A stretch of DNA of 16,025 nucleotides from Eutrophocola sp965661105 (GTDB lineage Bacteria; Pseudomonadota; Gammaproteobacteria; Pseudomonadales; Pseudohongiellaceae), in the NCBI GenBank assembly GCA_965661105.1, contig CBFICR010000064.1, forward strand, positions 1 through 16,025, read 5' to 3'. A program made the translations under genes and the position numbers. Shown piece after piece: positions 1-7,814 of this stretch. Below the pieces are notes generated by a model that was not told the origin of the DNA, did no database searches, and saw only the letters and a list, made by a program, of their open reading frames with translations. How positions within the stretch are numbered: position 1 is the stretch's first letter; each line of letters begins with the position of its first letter.

Positions 1-2693
1 ATGGCCTGCCTCCCGCATCCGCCAATGCATTATCCCAATGGCAGGAAATTGGCAATCTGTTGCTGACCACTACTCATACCTTGCGTAAAACGGTAGACAA
101 ACGCAGCGGCTTTCCAGCGACCGGCGATGCTGCTGACAAGGAAGAAAAAGATCTGCGTAAACAGATGAAAGACGGCATGCTGGCATTACTGAAAAGCATG
201 AGCGAGGACGGGGAGCTGACCCGACTACTCGAAGAATTCCGACATTTACCCGACCCTGTTTACAGCGATAGCCAGTGGCAAATCCTGGATAGTTTTACAG
301 CGCTCCTGCCCGCTCTGGTCAGTCGACTGACGGTGGTTTTTGGCAACCATGGCCAGACTGACTACACCCAGATCAGTATTGCTGCACTGGCAGCGCTGGG
401 CAGTGATGAACAACCCACCGATCTCGCCCTGCGCCTGGACTACCAACTAAAACATATACTCGTGGATGAATTTCAGGATACCTCCAGTCTGCAAAAACAG
501 TTGCTGGAAAAACTGACCTTTGGCTGGCAACCTGGCGACGGCCGCACTCTTTTCATCGTCGGCGATGGCATGCAAAGCTGTTACGGCTTTCGTAATGCCA
601 ATGTCGGTCTGTTTCTTGAGGCACGGGATCATGGCATTGGCCAGGTCAAACTCCAGAGTCTGCAGTTAAGTACCAATTTTCGTAGCCAGGCCGCCATTGT
701 TGATTGGGTTAACGCCAGCTTTGCCGCGGCGTTTCCCTTACATGATGATATTGGCCGCGGCGCTGTACGTTACAGCCCTGCCGTTGCCATTCATGATGAA
801 TTGCCGGGTGTTGGCATTACTACTATTCTACTGACAGCTGAGCAGGATCTTGATGACGCCAGACTCCTGCTCCAGCAACAGGAAGCCTCATTGCTGGCGG
901 AAAAAATACAGGCAAGCTGTGAACAGTACCCCGGCGACAAAATCGCCATCCTGGTGCGTACCCGCAGTCATTTACAAGCCATTATCCCCGCGTTGCGACA
1001 ATGTGGCATTCGCTGGAATGCTGCAGAAATTGACCCGCTGGCTTCCTATGCGGTGGTCAAAGATCTTCTTATGCTCACCCGCGCCCTGCTCAATCCGGCT
1101 GACGTGAGCGCCTGGTTTGCCTTGCTACGCACGCCCTGGCTCGGTTTGCCATTGCAGGATATTCATCAGTTGGCAATGGCAACACACGAAAACCCGCTGA
1201 CGCTTTGGGAAACCCTTCAGAATCACGAGCAAATTACCCACTTATCGGATCAGGCACGGCAAATCCTGCAGCGTAGTGTTCCCATACTCGTCACTGCACG
1301 CTGGCAGCGCAGGCGCCTGTCATTAAGGCAATGGATAGAAAACTGCTGGATTGCACTGGGTGGCCCTGCTGCACTGGATGACAGTCATTACCTGGACAGT
1401 GTCATGGTGTTTTTCAAATTATTACAGGAGCATGATGAAGGTGGTGATATTTCTGACATTTTGCGCTTTGAAGAAAAGGTGAGCAGGAAATTTGCAGACG
1501 GCCTTGACCCCGAGGCACCGGTGACCATCATGACCATCCATAAAGCCAAGGGACTGGAGTTTGACCATGTCTTTCTGCCCGGGCTTGAGCGCAAACCCCG
1601 CTCGGACGATAACCCCTTGCTGCGCTGGCGTGAACACATTAATCCGGCAGGGCAAGAGGAACTGGTGATCAGCATGCCACCGCAAAAGGGGCAGAATCAC
1701 GATGCCACCTACCAGTACCTGAAATACGAATCCAGCCTGCAACAGCGACTGGAAACCAACCGCCTGTTTTACATCGCTGTCACTCGCGCCATAAAAAGTG
1801 CAACGCTGATTGGCAGCATCAAGGTCGATACTGACACGTTCAAGGCGCCGGATAAGAATTCGCTGCTTGCTGCCTTATGGCCTCAACTGGAGGAAAATCC
1901 GGCTGCCCTGGCGCAGATTGTTCCCCTTGAAGAATCAACTATTAATGCATCCACAACACCCAATAAGCATGTATTGTTAAGCCGGCGTTTGCCCCCTGCG
2001 TGGCAGTCACCTGTGCCCGTTTCCCGGACTGATTCTCCAGATGCTGACAACCCAGAAAACAATGACAACGAAGGCCCTGAAGAAATGTTGTTGGTAGAGA
2101 GCGTGCATGACAATCTGCTGGAACGGGAAATGGGCGATATCATTCATCGTTGCCTGTTGATGCTTGCGGATAAGACACTGGATATTGGCAATCAGTCCCA
2201 GCTCTCCAGCCTGGCCCTTGAATGGCGACGGGTGCTTGAAGCGCTGACTGAGGATCCTGAAGCCATAATAGAAGAAATCAACAGGCAGTTACGTCACTGT
2301 ATTGCCCACAAGAAATTCCAGTGGCTCATTTCTGACTCCCATTACGAAGCCGCCAGTGAACTCAGTCTCAGCGACTTTCGTGGCGGATACAGGAAAGAAT
2401 TTGTCATCGACAGAACCTTTATCGATGAAAATGATGTGCGCTGGATCATTGACTATAAAAGTGGCCAGCTGCCACCAGCCATGAATGAAGACGACTTCAG
2501 GCATGAACAGTCTGAAAAGTATGCCCCGCAACTGGCCCGTTATGCGTCGCTGTATCGTGCCATGGAAAACCGTGAAATCAGGACGGCACTGTTTTTTACT
2601 GCCCTGCCCGCTTTCCATGAAGTTGAGTTATCGGCGTATACTGCATCCGCTGAAACGGCCCTTGCTGGTCCCACACAGGACACGCTTTTCTAG
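1..2693 (+). CDS. UvrD/RecB-like ATP-dependent helicase-nuclease (AddA-type), 5'-truncated
   Basis: This is the C-terminal part of a superfamily 1 DNA helicase fused to a RecB-family nuclease; such proteins process double-strand DNA ends for recombinational repair. The frame is open from base 3 to the window edge, so the gene starts upstream and the Walker A motif is outside the window. Numbering from the ATG at 60: motif II DEFQDT at 136-141, motif III GDGMQSCYGFR at 168-178, motif IV STNFRS near 203, motif V TIHKAKGLEFD near 492, and motif VI NRLFYIAVTRA near 567. The C-terminal PD-(D/E)XK nuclease shows GDIIHR (His696), Asp784, the DYK triad (Asp798, Lys800) and QLARY at 824-828. All nuclease residues I can place are present, so it should be active. 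A partner AddB-like gene would be expected upstream. The ATG at 60 is internal, not the true start. Family assignment is secure; AddA versus a related orphan exonuclease is not. Confidence 0.93.
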   Translation, partial: GLPPASANALSQWQEIGNLLLTTTHTLRKTVDKRSGFPATGDAADKEEKDLRKQMKDGMLALLKSMSEDGELTRLLEEFRHLPDPVYSDSQWQILDSFTALLPALVSRLTVVFGNHGQTDYTQISIAALAALGSDEQPTDLALRLDYQLKHILVDEFQDTSSLQKQLLEKLTFGWQPGDGRTLFIVGDGMQSCYGFRNANVGLFLEARDHGIGQVKLQSLQLSTNFRSQAAIVDWVNASFAAAFPLHDDIGRGAVRYSPAVAIHDELPGVGITTILLTAEQDLDDARLLLQQQEASLLAEKIQASCEQYPGDKIAILVRTRSHLQAIIPALRQCGIRWNAAEIDPLASYAVVKDLLMLTRALLNPADVSAWFALLRTPWLGLPLQDIHQLAMATHENPLTLWETLQNHEQITHLSDQARQILQRSVPILVTARWQRRRLSLRQWIENCWIALGGPAALDDSHYLDSVMVFFKLLQEHDEGGDISDILRFEEKVSRKFADGLDPEAPVTIMTIHKAKGLEFDHVFLPGLERKPRSDDNPLLRWREHINPAGQEELVISMPPQKGQNHDATYQYLKYESSLQQRLETNRLFYIAVTRAIKSATLIGSIKVDTDTFKAPDKNSLLAALWPQLEENPAALAQIVPLEESTINASTTPNKHVLLSRRLPPAWQSPVPVSRTDSPDADNPENNDNEGPEEMLLVESVHDNLLEREMGDIIHRCLLMLADKTLDIGNQSQLSSLALEWRRVLEALTEDPEAIIEEINRQLRHCIAHKKFQWLISDSHYEAASELSLSDFRGGYRKEFVIDRTFIDENDVRWIIDYKSGQLPPAMNEDDFRHEQSEKYAPQLARYASLYRAMENREIRTALFFTALPAFHEVELSAYTASAETALAGPTQDTLF

Positions 2694-2721
2694 TTTTTTC
2701 CAAAAATGACCATGAATACGG

Positions 2722-2750
2722 GTGTTTCAGGGGCCAAACCCCTTTATAAT
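2722..2750 (+). promoter_or_regulatory. Candidate promoter of the DAHP synthase gene
   Basis: A consensus -10 hexamer TATAAT lies at 2745-2750, 33 bases before the aro start codon. The region at 17-bp spacing (2722-2727, GTGTTT) is a poor -35 match, so an activator may be needed or the match may be fortuitous. A 5-bp hairpin (AGGGG at 2729-2733 with CCCCT at 2739-2743) fills the spacer and could instead belong to the 3' end of the upstream helicase gene. No TyrR box (TGTAAA-N6-TTTACA) is visible. Confidence 0.4.
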
Positions 2751-2782
2751 GCGCGCCTTTCGAGAAAAACCGGGTAATAGAC

Positions 2783-3850
2783 ATGACAACAGGGCTCACT
2801 GAAAACCTCAATATTGGTGAATACCAGACTTTAATTACACCAGATGAATTAAAGGAACGTTTGCCCCTGTTTGGTGAAACGCGCGAAATTCTGGAAAACA
2901 ATCGCCAGATTATTCGCGATATTCTTGATCGCAAGGATCACCGCATCTTTATCGTTATCGGTCCCTGCTCGATTCATGATGTAGACGCTGCACTGGATTA
3001 CGCCGAGCGTCTGAAGAAACTGGCCGATGAAGTCAGTGACACCATTGTGCTGGTGATGCGCGTCTATTTTGAAAAGCCCCGCACTTCCACCGGCTGGAAA
3101 GGACTGATTAACGATCCGCACATGAATGACAGCTTCCACATTGAGGAAGGACTGCACATGGGTCGACGTTTGCTGCTTAAACTCAGCGCCATGGGATTAC
3201 CGACTTCAACAGAAGCGCTGGATCCGATTTCTCCCCAGTACCTGCATGACATTATTACCTGGTCAGCCATTGGTGCCCGTACGACCGAGTCACAAACCCA
3301 TCGCGAAATGTCCAGTGGCCTGTCATCACCGGTAGGTTTCAAGAACGGCACCGACGGGGGTCTGGATGTGGTTATCAATGCCATGAAAGCTGTCAGCAGT
3401 CCCCATCGTTTTCTCGGTATAGATCCCAAGGGTAAAGTCAGTGTCGTGCATACCAAGGGCAATCCCTACGCGCACGTAGTACTACGCGGTGGTAACGATC
3501 TGCAAAATTATGATGCTGAAAGTGTGGCCCAGTGTGAGGCCCTGTGTGAAAAAGCCGGTGTTTCCAGCAATATCATGATTGACTGCAGCCATGCCAATTC
3601 CAACAAGGATCACAACCGCCAGCCTGAGGTATTAAAGGATGTGGTGCAGCAGATAGCCGACGGCAACAAGTCCATTATCGGCCTGATGATTGAAAGTAAT
3701 ATCAATGCCGGCCGTCAGGATATTCCTGCAGACCTGAGCGAACTGAAATATGGCGTGTCTGTGACTGATGCCTGTATCGACTGGGAAACCACCGAGAGCT
3801 GTATTCGTGAGGCCCATGAAAAACTGAAAGATGTATTGCCTGGTCGCTAA
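2783..3850 (+). CDS. aroG: 3-deoxy-7-phosphoheptulonate (DAHP) synthase, class I
   Basis: This cytoplasmic enzyme condenses phosphoenolpyruvate with erythrose 4-phosphate, the first committed step of the shikimate pathway. At 355 residues it matches the metal-dependent class I AroF/AroG/AroH family. Hallmarks are GPCSIHD at 60-66 with the metal-ligand Cys62, KPRTSTGWKG at 98-107 for PEP binding, GARTTESQTHR at 164-174, GFKNGTDG at 185-192, and the late IMIDCSHANSNKD and MIESNINAGRQ blocks. The start ATG follows a modest GGGTAA ribosome site. The N-terminal extension used for feedback control in E. coli is present, so an amino-acid-sensitive enzyme is likely, but I cannot tell a Phe-sensitive (AroG) from a Tyr-sensitive (AroF) form; the symbol is a family-level choice. 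It lies 89 bases after the helicase gene and converges on the channel gene with only 27 bases between them. Confidence 0.95.
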   Translation: MTTGLTENLNIGEYQTLITPDELKERLPLFGETREILENNRQIIRDILDRKDHRIFIVIGPCSIHDVDAALDYAERLKKLADEVSDTIVLVMRVYFEKPRTSTGWKGLINDPHMNDSFHIEEGLHMGRRLLLKLSAMGLPTSTEALDPISPQYLHDIITWSAIGARTTESQTHREMSSGLSSPVGFKNGTDGGLDVVINAMKAVSSPHRFLGIDPKGKVSVVHTKGNPYAHVVLRGGNDLQNYDAESVAQCEALCEKAGVSSNIMIDCSHANSNKDHNRQPEVLKDVVQQIADGNKSIIGLMIESNINAGRQDIPADLSELKYGVSVTDACIDWETTESCIREAHEKLKDVLPGR

Positions 3851-3877
3851 AAATTATTTTGCCTCTTCCAGAACCTA

Positions 3878-4726
3878 CTAATGGTTTTCAATCTTGCCTG
3901 ATACTGCGATATTACTCGTGGTATCAGCGCTAACCGTGTAATTATTTTCCAGCAATGCTTTGCGGCAACTGTCTATGACATTGATGCGCAGCTGTTTGCC
4001 ATCGACTGCCTCATCAAACACGTTTTGCCAGTAACTGACTGAAAGTTCCACATAGCCAGGTTCCAGTGCATTAATGGTAGCGCCAGCAGAAGGCTCTTCA
4101 AGAACTCCGGCCACTTTTCCTACCGCATCCTCCAGCAGGTAGCATGCCGCTTTTGCATCATTGGCATAATCAATTCCCACATTAAAAGTGAAGCGTCGCA
4201 GACCATCGCGCGTGTAATTAATTACCGGTTTGGAAAACAACTGCGAACTGGGTACGTAAATATCGCGACCATCCACAGCACGCAGATGGGTAAAACGCAG
4301 GGAAATGGATTTCACCCGGCCTTCCAGACCTTCGCTGTTGATCAGATCACCGACATTAAACGGCCGGCTGAAGGCCAGAAAAATACCGGCCAGAAAGTTC
4401 TCGCCGATTTCGCGAAAGGCAAAACCCAACACGATAGCGGTCACACCACCCCCTGCCAGTATGGACAAGGCCAGGGCTTGCAGGCCCACTACATTCAATG
4501 CCAGCACAATACCGAAGTAAAAAACGATCAGGCGTATCAGAGAGCGAAAAAATGTATCGTGAATCTGCAGGCCTGACATTCTGCTTAGTATCAGCCCAAT
4601 GGCACGCGCCAGCATACGACCCAGATAAAAAGCCCCAAGCAGTATAAGGCAGGCGCCAGCAAGTCTGGGTAAGAACAACAGCAAGCTTTGCAGTGACTGG
4701 GTAGAGAGTTGAGTCAGATTTTCCAT
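3878..4726 (-). CDS. Small-conductance mechanosensitive channel family protein (MscS-like)
   Basis: This is an inner-membrane channel of the MscS family, which opens under membrane tension to release solutes during osmotic downshock. From the ATG at 4726 the protein has 282 residues, close to E. coli MscS (286). It has three predicted membrane segments, at about 16-46, 60-80 and 87-118. The third is the pore helix, rich in Gly and Ala (AGGGVTAIVLGFAFREIGEN), followed by the typical FLAGIFLAFSRPFNVGD junction. A cytoplasmic beta domain with GRVKSISLRFTHLRAVDGR and VPSSQLFSKPVINYTR comes next. An in-frame TTG lies six codons upstream at 4744; I prefer the ATG because it is a standard start codon immediately before the membrane domain, although its Shine-Dalgarno is weak. 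It converges with the DAHP synthase gene. The family is certain; the physiological gating role is inferred. Confidence 0.93.
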   Translation of the reverse strand: MENLTQLSTQSLQSLLLFLPRLAGACLILLGAFYLGRMLARAIGLILSRMSGLQIHDTFFRSLIRLIVFYFGIVLALNVVGLQALALSILAGGGVTAIVLGFAFREIGENFLAGIFLAFSRPFNVGDLINSEGLEGRVKSISLRFTHLRAVDGRDIYVPSSQLFSKPVINYTRDGLRRFTFNVGIDYANDAKAACYLLEDAVGKVAGVLEEPSAGATINALEPGYVELSVSYWQNVFDEAVDGKQLRINVIDSCRKALLENNYTVSADTTSNIAVSGKIENH

Positions 4727-5041
4727 GCCACTATTGTAAACCAATACATACTTGGGACGTTATTGAAGAGTAACAGGCAAGGGTGATGGTGTAGACGGTA
4801 TGACGATGCAGGTACCGCGCAAACGTGAAAACACTGTATCGACATGAGATGAGGTATTGCCTGAAAGCATTGCAGGAAATCTCTGTGAAGGACGAGATCT
4901 GACACTACCCTGCTGCTCTAAGAGTTGTTTACCGTTATTGTAAGGCAGCATCCGGGTATTAATGAGGCAAGCATTGAAACCGGGATCCTCCCCGGTTTCA
5001 ATGGTCCTTCACTAAATCTGTAAAGCAGTTTTCAGCAAGCT
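4727..5041. other. Intergenic stretch between the channel and dehydrogenase genes
   Basis: I see no convincing gene in these 315 bases. One reading frame on the minus strand (4760-4951, ATG start, 63 codons) ends just before the channel gene, but it has no good ribosome site and no recognisable domain, and is probably chance. The clear structure here is the 13-bp hairpin listed separately. The promoter for the channel gene presumably lies in this stretch but I cannot point to convincing boxes. Confidence 0.5.
4972..5003 (-). terminator. Perfect 13-bp hairpin downstream of the dehydrogenase gene
   Basis: The arms at 4972-4984 (CATTGAAACCGGG) and 4991-5003 are exact reverse complements with a 6-base loop. 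The hairpin begins 38 bases past the stop of the PQQ dehydrogenase gene, the right place for its terminator. Neither side carries a clean run of T, so it could also act as an mRNA 3'-end stabiliser. Confidence 0.5.
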
Positions 5042-6925
5042 TTATCTGACCGGTTTGAATGCCAACAGTACATTACCGGGAATGCCAAACAGACCATATC
5101 CGGACTGCACAAATAAAGTGCCGTTTGCCGCCCATACGGAAAAATTATCGATAGCGCCACCGCGAGCTTCCACCCCATTCATGGTGTTGAAAGACTGAGC
5201 AGTGTCGTAGGTGAAAATGGGTTCGCCATTAGTGGTACTAAAGACCTTGATCAATCCGTCCATGGTGCCCTGTACCACGGCTTCATCCACAATCATGGTA
5301 GCAGCTGACATACCCCAACTGCGATCACAGCTGGGTAATTGTTCGCGTCGGTTGCCAGTGCAATCAGGTGTGTGATGGTATTCCCACAGCATGCTGCCGT
5401 TATTGATATCAAGCGCAAACAGGCCGGGATCATTGCCGTCTGCGGACTGTCCGCTACTCTGGTTATTTCCGGCAAACAAACGTTCGCCGTCAAACGCCAT
5501 GCCCCAGTGAATGCCGCCCATGGCGCCACCAGGACCGATCTTGGTATTCCAGACCAGCTCACCGGTATCGGGATTCAGTGCCCATACATCGCCACTTTTC
5601 TGACCACCCAGCACCAGATCATTGCCATCGCGGGTCTGGGCCAGCATGATGGCGGCGCCAAAATCCACATCCTTGTTGATGCTGTAAGCCGGCGGACAAT
5701 TGGGGCCATCCGGGCTTCTGTCACAACCGGTCAGGTAGATGTCATTAGGCGTGGCCTGGAATTTCCAGGCTAATGAGCCGTCTTCCAGACGCAGTGCCAG
5801 AATCGCATCACTGGTGTCGGTGGGTGGTGCGGAGGTGTTTTCGCCGGTACCCACATAAAGCAATCCACGTTTTTCATCCACGGCTGGCGCGGTCCAGATC
5901 GGTGCTCCGCTGGGCCCGTATTGCTGGGTACCGACACGACTCACCGTGGTCGGTTTGGCATCTTCCATGGTGTGATAGACCCATTCACGGGCACCGGTCG
6001 CCAGATCAAGGGCAACGACAGCCCCGTGACTGGTACAGCATTCATAGTCCGGCGCCGCGCCCATATTCAGCTCACCGGAGGAAATCGCTACATAGACACG
6101 GTCACCATATAACACCGGCATGGCAGTCACATTGGAGACACTGGTGACCTGCACGCTGACATCCCAGATCACTTCCGCAGTAATGGCATCCATTAACAGG
6201 GTGTGGGCTGAATTATCCGCAAAAATCAGTACCGGACGGCCGTCTTCCAGAGTGTGATAGCCAATGGTGGTGCGCAGGGGAATATCATGCTCATAGACCC
6301 ACTTCACACAGGGGGAATTGCCGCCAATATCCAGGGCAAACAACTGGCCGGAATCCACAATCGGGTAATACATGGTATTGCCAACGATGGCAGGTTGGGA
6401 GCGCATATTGGCAGTAGACGGAAAACCCATGGACCAGGCCAGTTCCAGATTGCCCATATCACTGGTGGTCAGCCCTGCCTGCTCCGCGGTAAGGTTTCGG
6501 TGATTCATCAGGTCAAAGCCCTGGGTCCAGATAGTAGGCTCACCGGTATCCACGTCCATGCGCTCGGCAGGACAGATGTTTTCACTAATCCAGCTGTTGT
6601 CAACGTCAGCCGTGGCCGACAAATAGGCCACCACATCATCAATATCATCTTCACTGAGTGCCGCTGCCTGCACTTTCATTTTGCCGTTGGTCAGGGCATA
6701 ACGCACCGCACGCGGCCCCATGCGCTTGAGTGTATCAATGGGGGGTGACTTGGTTTCCACCGGCATGTCGTGGCAGGTGGAACAGGTTTCCTCATAGATG
6801 GCCATACCCGCGGCATTGATATCCGTACTGACCACAGGCTGCTGGGCCTGAACCATTGAAACAGACAACAAGCACATCAGAGCAGTACAAAAATAAAAGC
6901 AGAATGACCTGGATAACGACAACAT
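5042..6925 (-). CDS. Periplasmic PQQ dehydrogenase with N-terminal cytochrome c domain (polyvinyl-alcohol-dehydrogenase-like)
   Basis: This is a quinohaemoprotein that should oxidise an alcohol in the periplasm with PQQ and pass electrons to its own haem c. From the ATG at 6925 (AGGG eight bases upstream; a GTG 18 codons earlier is less likely) it has 627 residues. A signal peptide spans 1-27, ending VQA. Haem motif CSTCH is at 48-52, with a helix containing candidate Met ligands (NGKMKVQ) downstream. A beta-propeller follows with repeated ALDLATGAREW, ALRLEDGSLAW, ALNPDTGELVW and ALDINNGSMLW motifs typical of PQQ enzymes. Vicinal cysteines at 296-297 (YECCTSH) could form the redox disulfide ring known from quinoprotein alcohol dehydrogenases. 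Haem-first order is that of polyvinyl alcohol dehydrogenase (EC 1.1.2.6), but related proteins are widespread, so the substrate is unknown. No PQQ biosynthesis genes are in the window. It lies downstream of yceI on the same strand. Confidence 0.85.
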   Translation of the reverse strand: MLSLSRSFCFYFCTALMCLLSVSMVQAQQPVVSTDINAAGMAIYEETCSTCHDMPVETKSPPIDTLKRMGPRAVRYALTNGKMKVQAAALSEDDIDDVVAYLSATADVDNSWISENICPAERMDVDTGEPTIWTQGFDLMNHRNLTAEQAGLTTSDMGNLELAWSMGFPSTANMRSQPAIVGNTMYYPIVDSGQLFALDIGGNSPCVKWVYEHDIPLRTTIGYHTLEDGRPVLIFADNSAHTLLMDAITAEVIWDVSVQVTSVSNVTAMPVLYGDRVYVAISSGELNMGAAPDYECCTSHGAVVALDLATGAREWVYHTMEDAKPTTVSRVGTQQYGPSGAPIWTAPAVDEKRGLLYVGTGENTSAPPTDTSDAILALRLEDGSLAWKFQATPNDIYLTGCDRSPDGPNCPPAYSINKDVDFGAAIMLAQTRDGNDLVLGGQKSGDVWALNPDTGELVWNTKIGPGGAMGGIHWGMAFDGERLFAGNNQSSGQSADGNDPGLFALDINNGSMLWEYHHTPDCTGNRREQLPSCDRSWGMSAATMIVDEAVVQGTMDGLIKVFSTTNGEPIFTYDTAQSFNTMNGVEARGGAIDNFSVWAANGTLFVQSGYGLFGIPGNVLLAFKPVR

Positions 6926-6981
6926 AAGAAGAGCCCTGTTCGAATGATTAAAATGGTTAGGTATTTTTGTTATACCCACAA

Positions 6982-7039
6982 GTATAGGTAGGCTTGGACG
7001 AGGAAACCAGCCCCTGCAGCAGTATAGGGGGTATAGGGG
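6982..7039. repeat. Three GTATAGG repeats upstream of the dehydrogenase gene
   Basis: GTATAGG occurs at 6982-6988, 7022-7028 and 7031-7037; the last two are part of a tandem GTATAGGGG duplication (7022-7039). TATAC at 6971-6975 faces the first copy as an inverted pair around a 6-base loop. They lie 57-112 bases before the dehydrogenase ATG on its promoter side, so they could be regulator sites. The second tandem copy abuts the RAYT-type palindrome, so part of the pattern may be insertion scar. Confidence 0.35.
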
Positions 7040-7076
7040 GACGGAGGGATTAAAAATAAATCCCTCCGTCCCCTTT
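7037..7076. repeat. Solo RAYT-type palindrome (REP/MITE-like)
   Basis: The arms at 7037-7051 and 7059-7073 (GGGGACGGAGGGATT and its exact complement) enclose a 7-base AT loop. Bases 7052-7075 are identical to the 24-bp terminal repeat of the RAYT element at 9676-10491. The unit looks like two element ends fused with almost no interior, the form expected of a non-autonomous REP-like copy. It starts 7 bases beyond the yceI stop and could also work as a terminator or mRNA-stabilising hairpin for yceI. Confidence 0.8.
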
Positions 7077-7082
7077 AATTTA

Positions 7083-7691
7083 TTACTGTCTTATCGCTTC
7101 AAACTCGAAACGAAGTGTTACTTCATCGCCAACCAGATTGTCAGCCACGCCATAGTCCATACCCCAGTCACTACGGGTGATTGTGGTATCGGCAGAGATT
7201 CCCAGAGTCTCGCGACCATGTCCGAAAGGATACTGCGCCCGCTTGTTGATGATCACATCCAGCACGACCGGACGGGTTTCACCAATTAGCGTCAGGTTGC
7301 CGGTCAGTGTTGCACCTGCATCGTCATCGCCGGGGGTAAAATCAGTTGCTTCGAATGTAATGAGCGGGTTACGCCGCACATTCAGAAAATCCCTGCCACT
7401 GAGATGATTGTCACGGTCATCGTGATTGGTGAAGATGCTGTCAGCCTGTATCTCGACACGGCCTGCACTCAGTTCATGTGTATCAGGATCATAGCGGAAG
7501 CTTCCGGCGCCCTCGAGAAACAGCCCCATCTGATTCTGATAACCAACATGACTGGCTTCAAAGACAATCGAAAAATGTTCGGGATCAATTTCCCAATCTG
7601 CCGGTTCCGCCTGGGCGATTCCTGCTGACAACATCACGGGAATCAACAGGGTCACGCTTGATTGGAATGGACTTGAGTAAAACTTCTGCAT
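7083..7691 (-). CDS. Secreted YceI-family protein
   Basis: YceI proteins are periplasmic lipocalin-like beta barrels that bind long isoprenoid or fatty chains; the exact role differs between bacteria. From the ATG at 7691 the product has 202 residues. A strong AGGAGG ribosome site lies four bases upstream, which decides this start over the in-frame TTG at 7706. The signal peptide runs to about residue 28 (AQA before Glu29). Family signatures include WEIDPEHFSIVFEASHVG at the mature N-terminus, then DRDNHLSGRDFLNV, PLITFEATDF, the LTGNLTLIGETRPVVLDV block, and a C-terminal DWGMDYGVADNLVGDEV. It is transcribed toward the dehydrogenase gene with a 157-base gap carrying the palindrome and GTATAGG repeats, so co-transcription is possible but not shown. 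Family assignment is firm; ligand is unknown. Confidence 0.92.
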   Translation of the reverse strand: MQKFYSSPFQSSVTLLIPVMLSAGIAQAEPADWEIDPEHFSIVFEASHVGYQNQMGLFLEGAGSFRYDPDTHELSAGRVEIQADSIFTNHDDRDNHLSGRDFLNVRRNPLITFEATDFTPGDDDAGATLTGNLTLIGETRPVVLDVIINKRAQYPFGHGRETLGISADTTITRSDWGMDYGVADNLVGDEVTLRFEFEAIRQ

Positions 7692-7814
7692 GGCGCCTCC
7701 TGGCAATTAGTGATCAAGGAATGTTGCTACGACAGTCAACTATTCAAACAAAAATAGAACCGTGCGGCTACCAGGTTGATTGGTTTGGGAAATCTTTGCC
7801 CGTTTCAGAATGTA

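Noticed and set aside
4760..4951. Small minus-strand reading frame upstream of the channel gene
   Set aside because: It has no ribosome site, no recognisable domain and a composition unlike neighbouring proteins; 63 codons can be open by chance here.
5773..6748. Long plus-strand reading frames opposite the PQQ dehydrogenase
   Set aside because: They are antisense shadows of a clearly conserved gene with recognisable motifs; their products are low in sense, with no family features.
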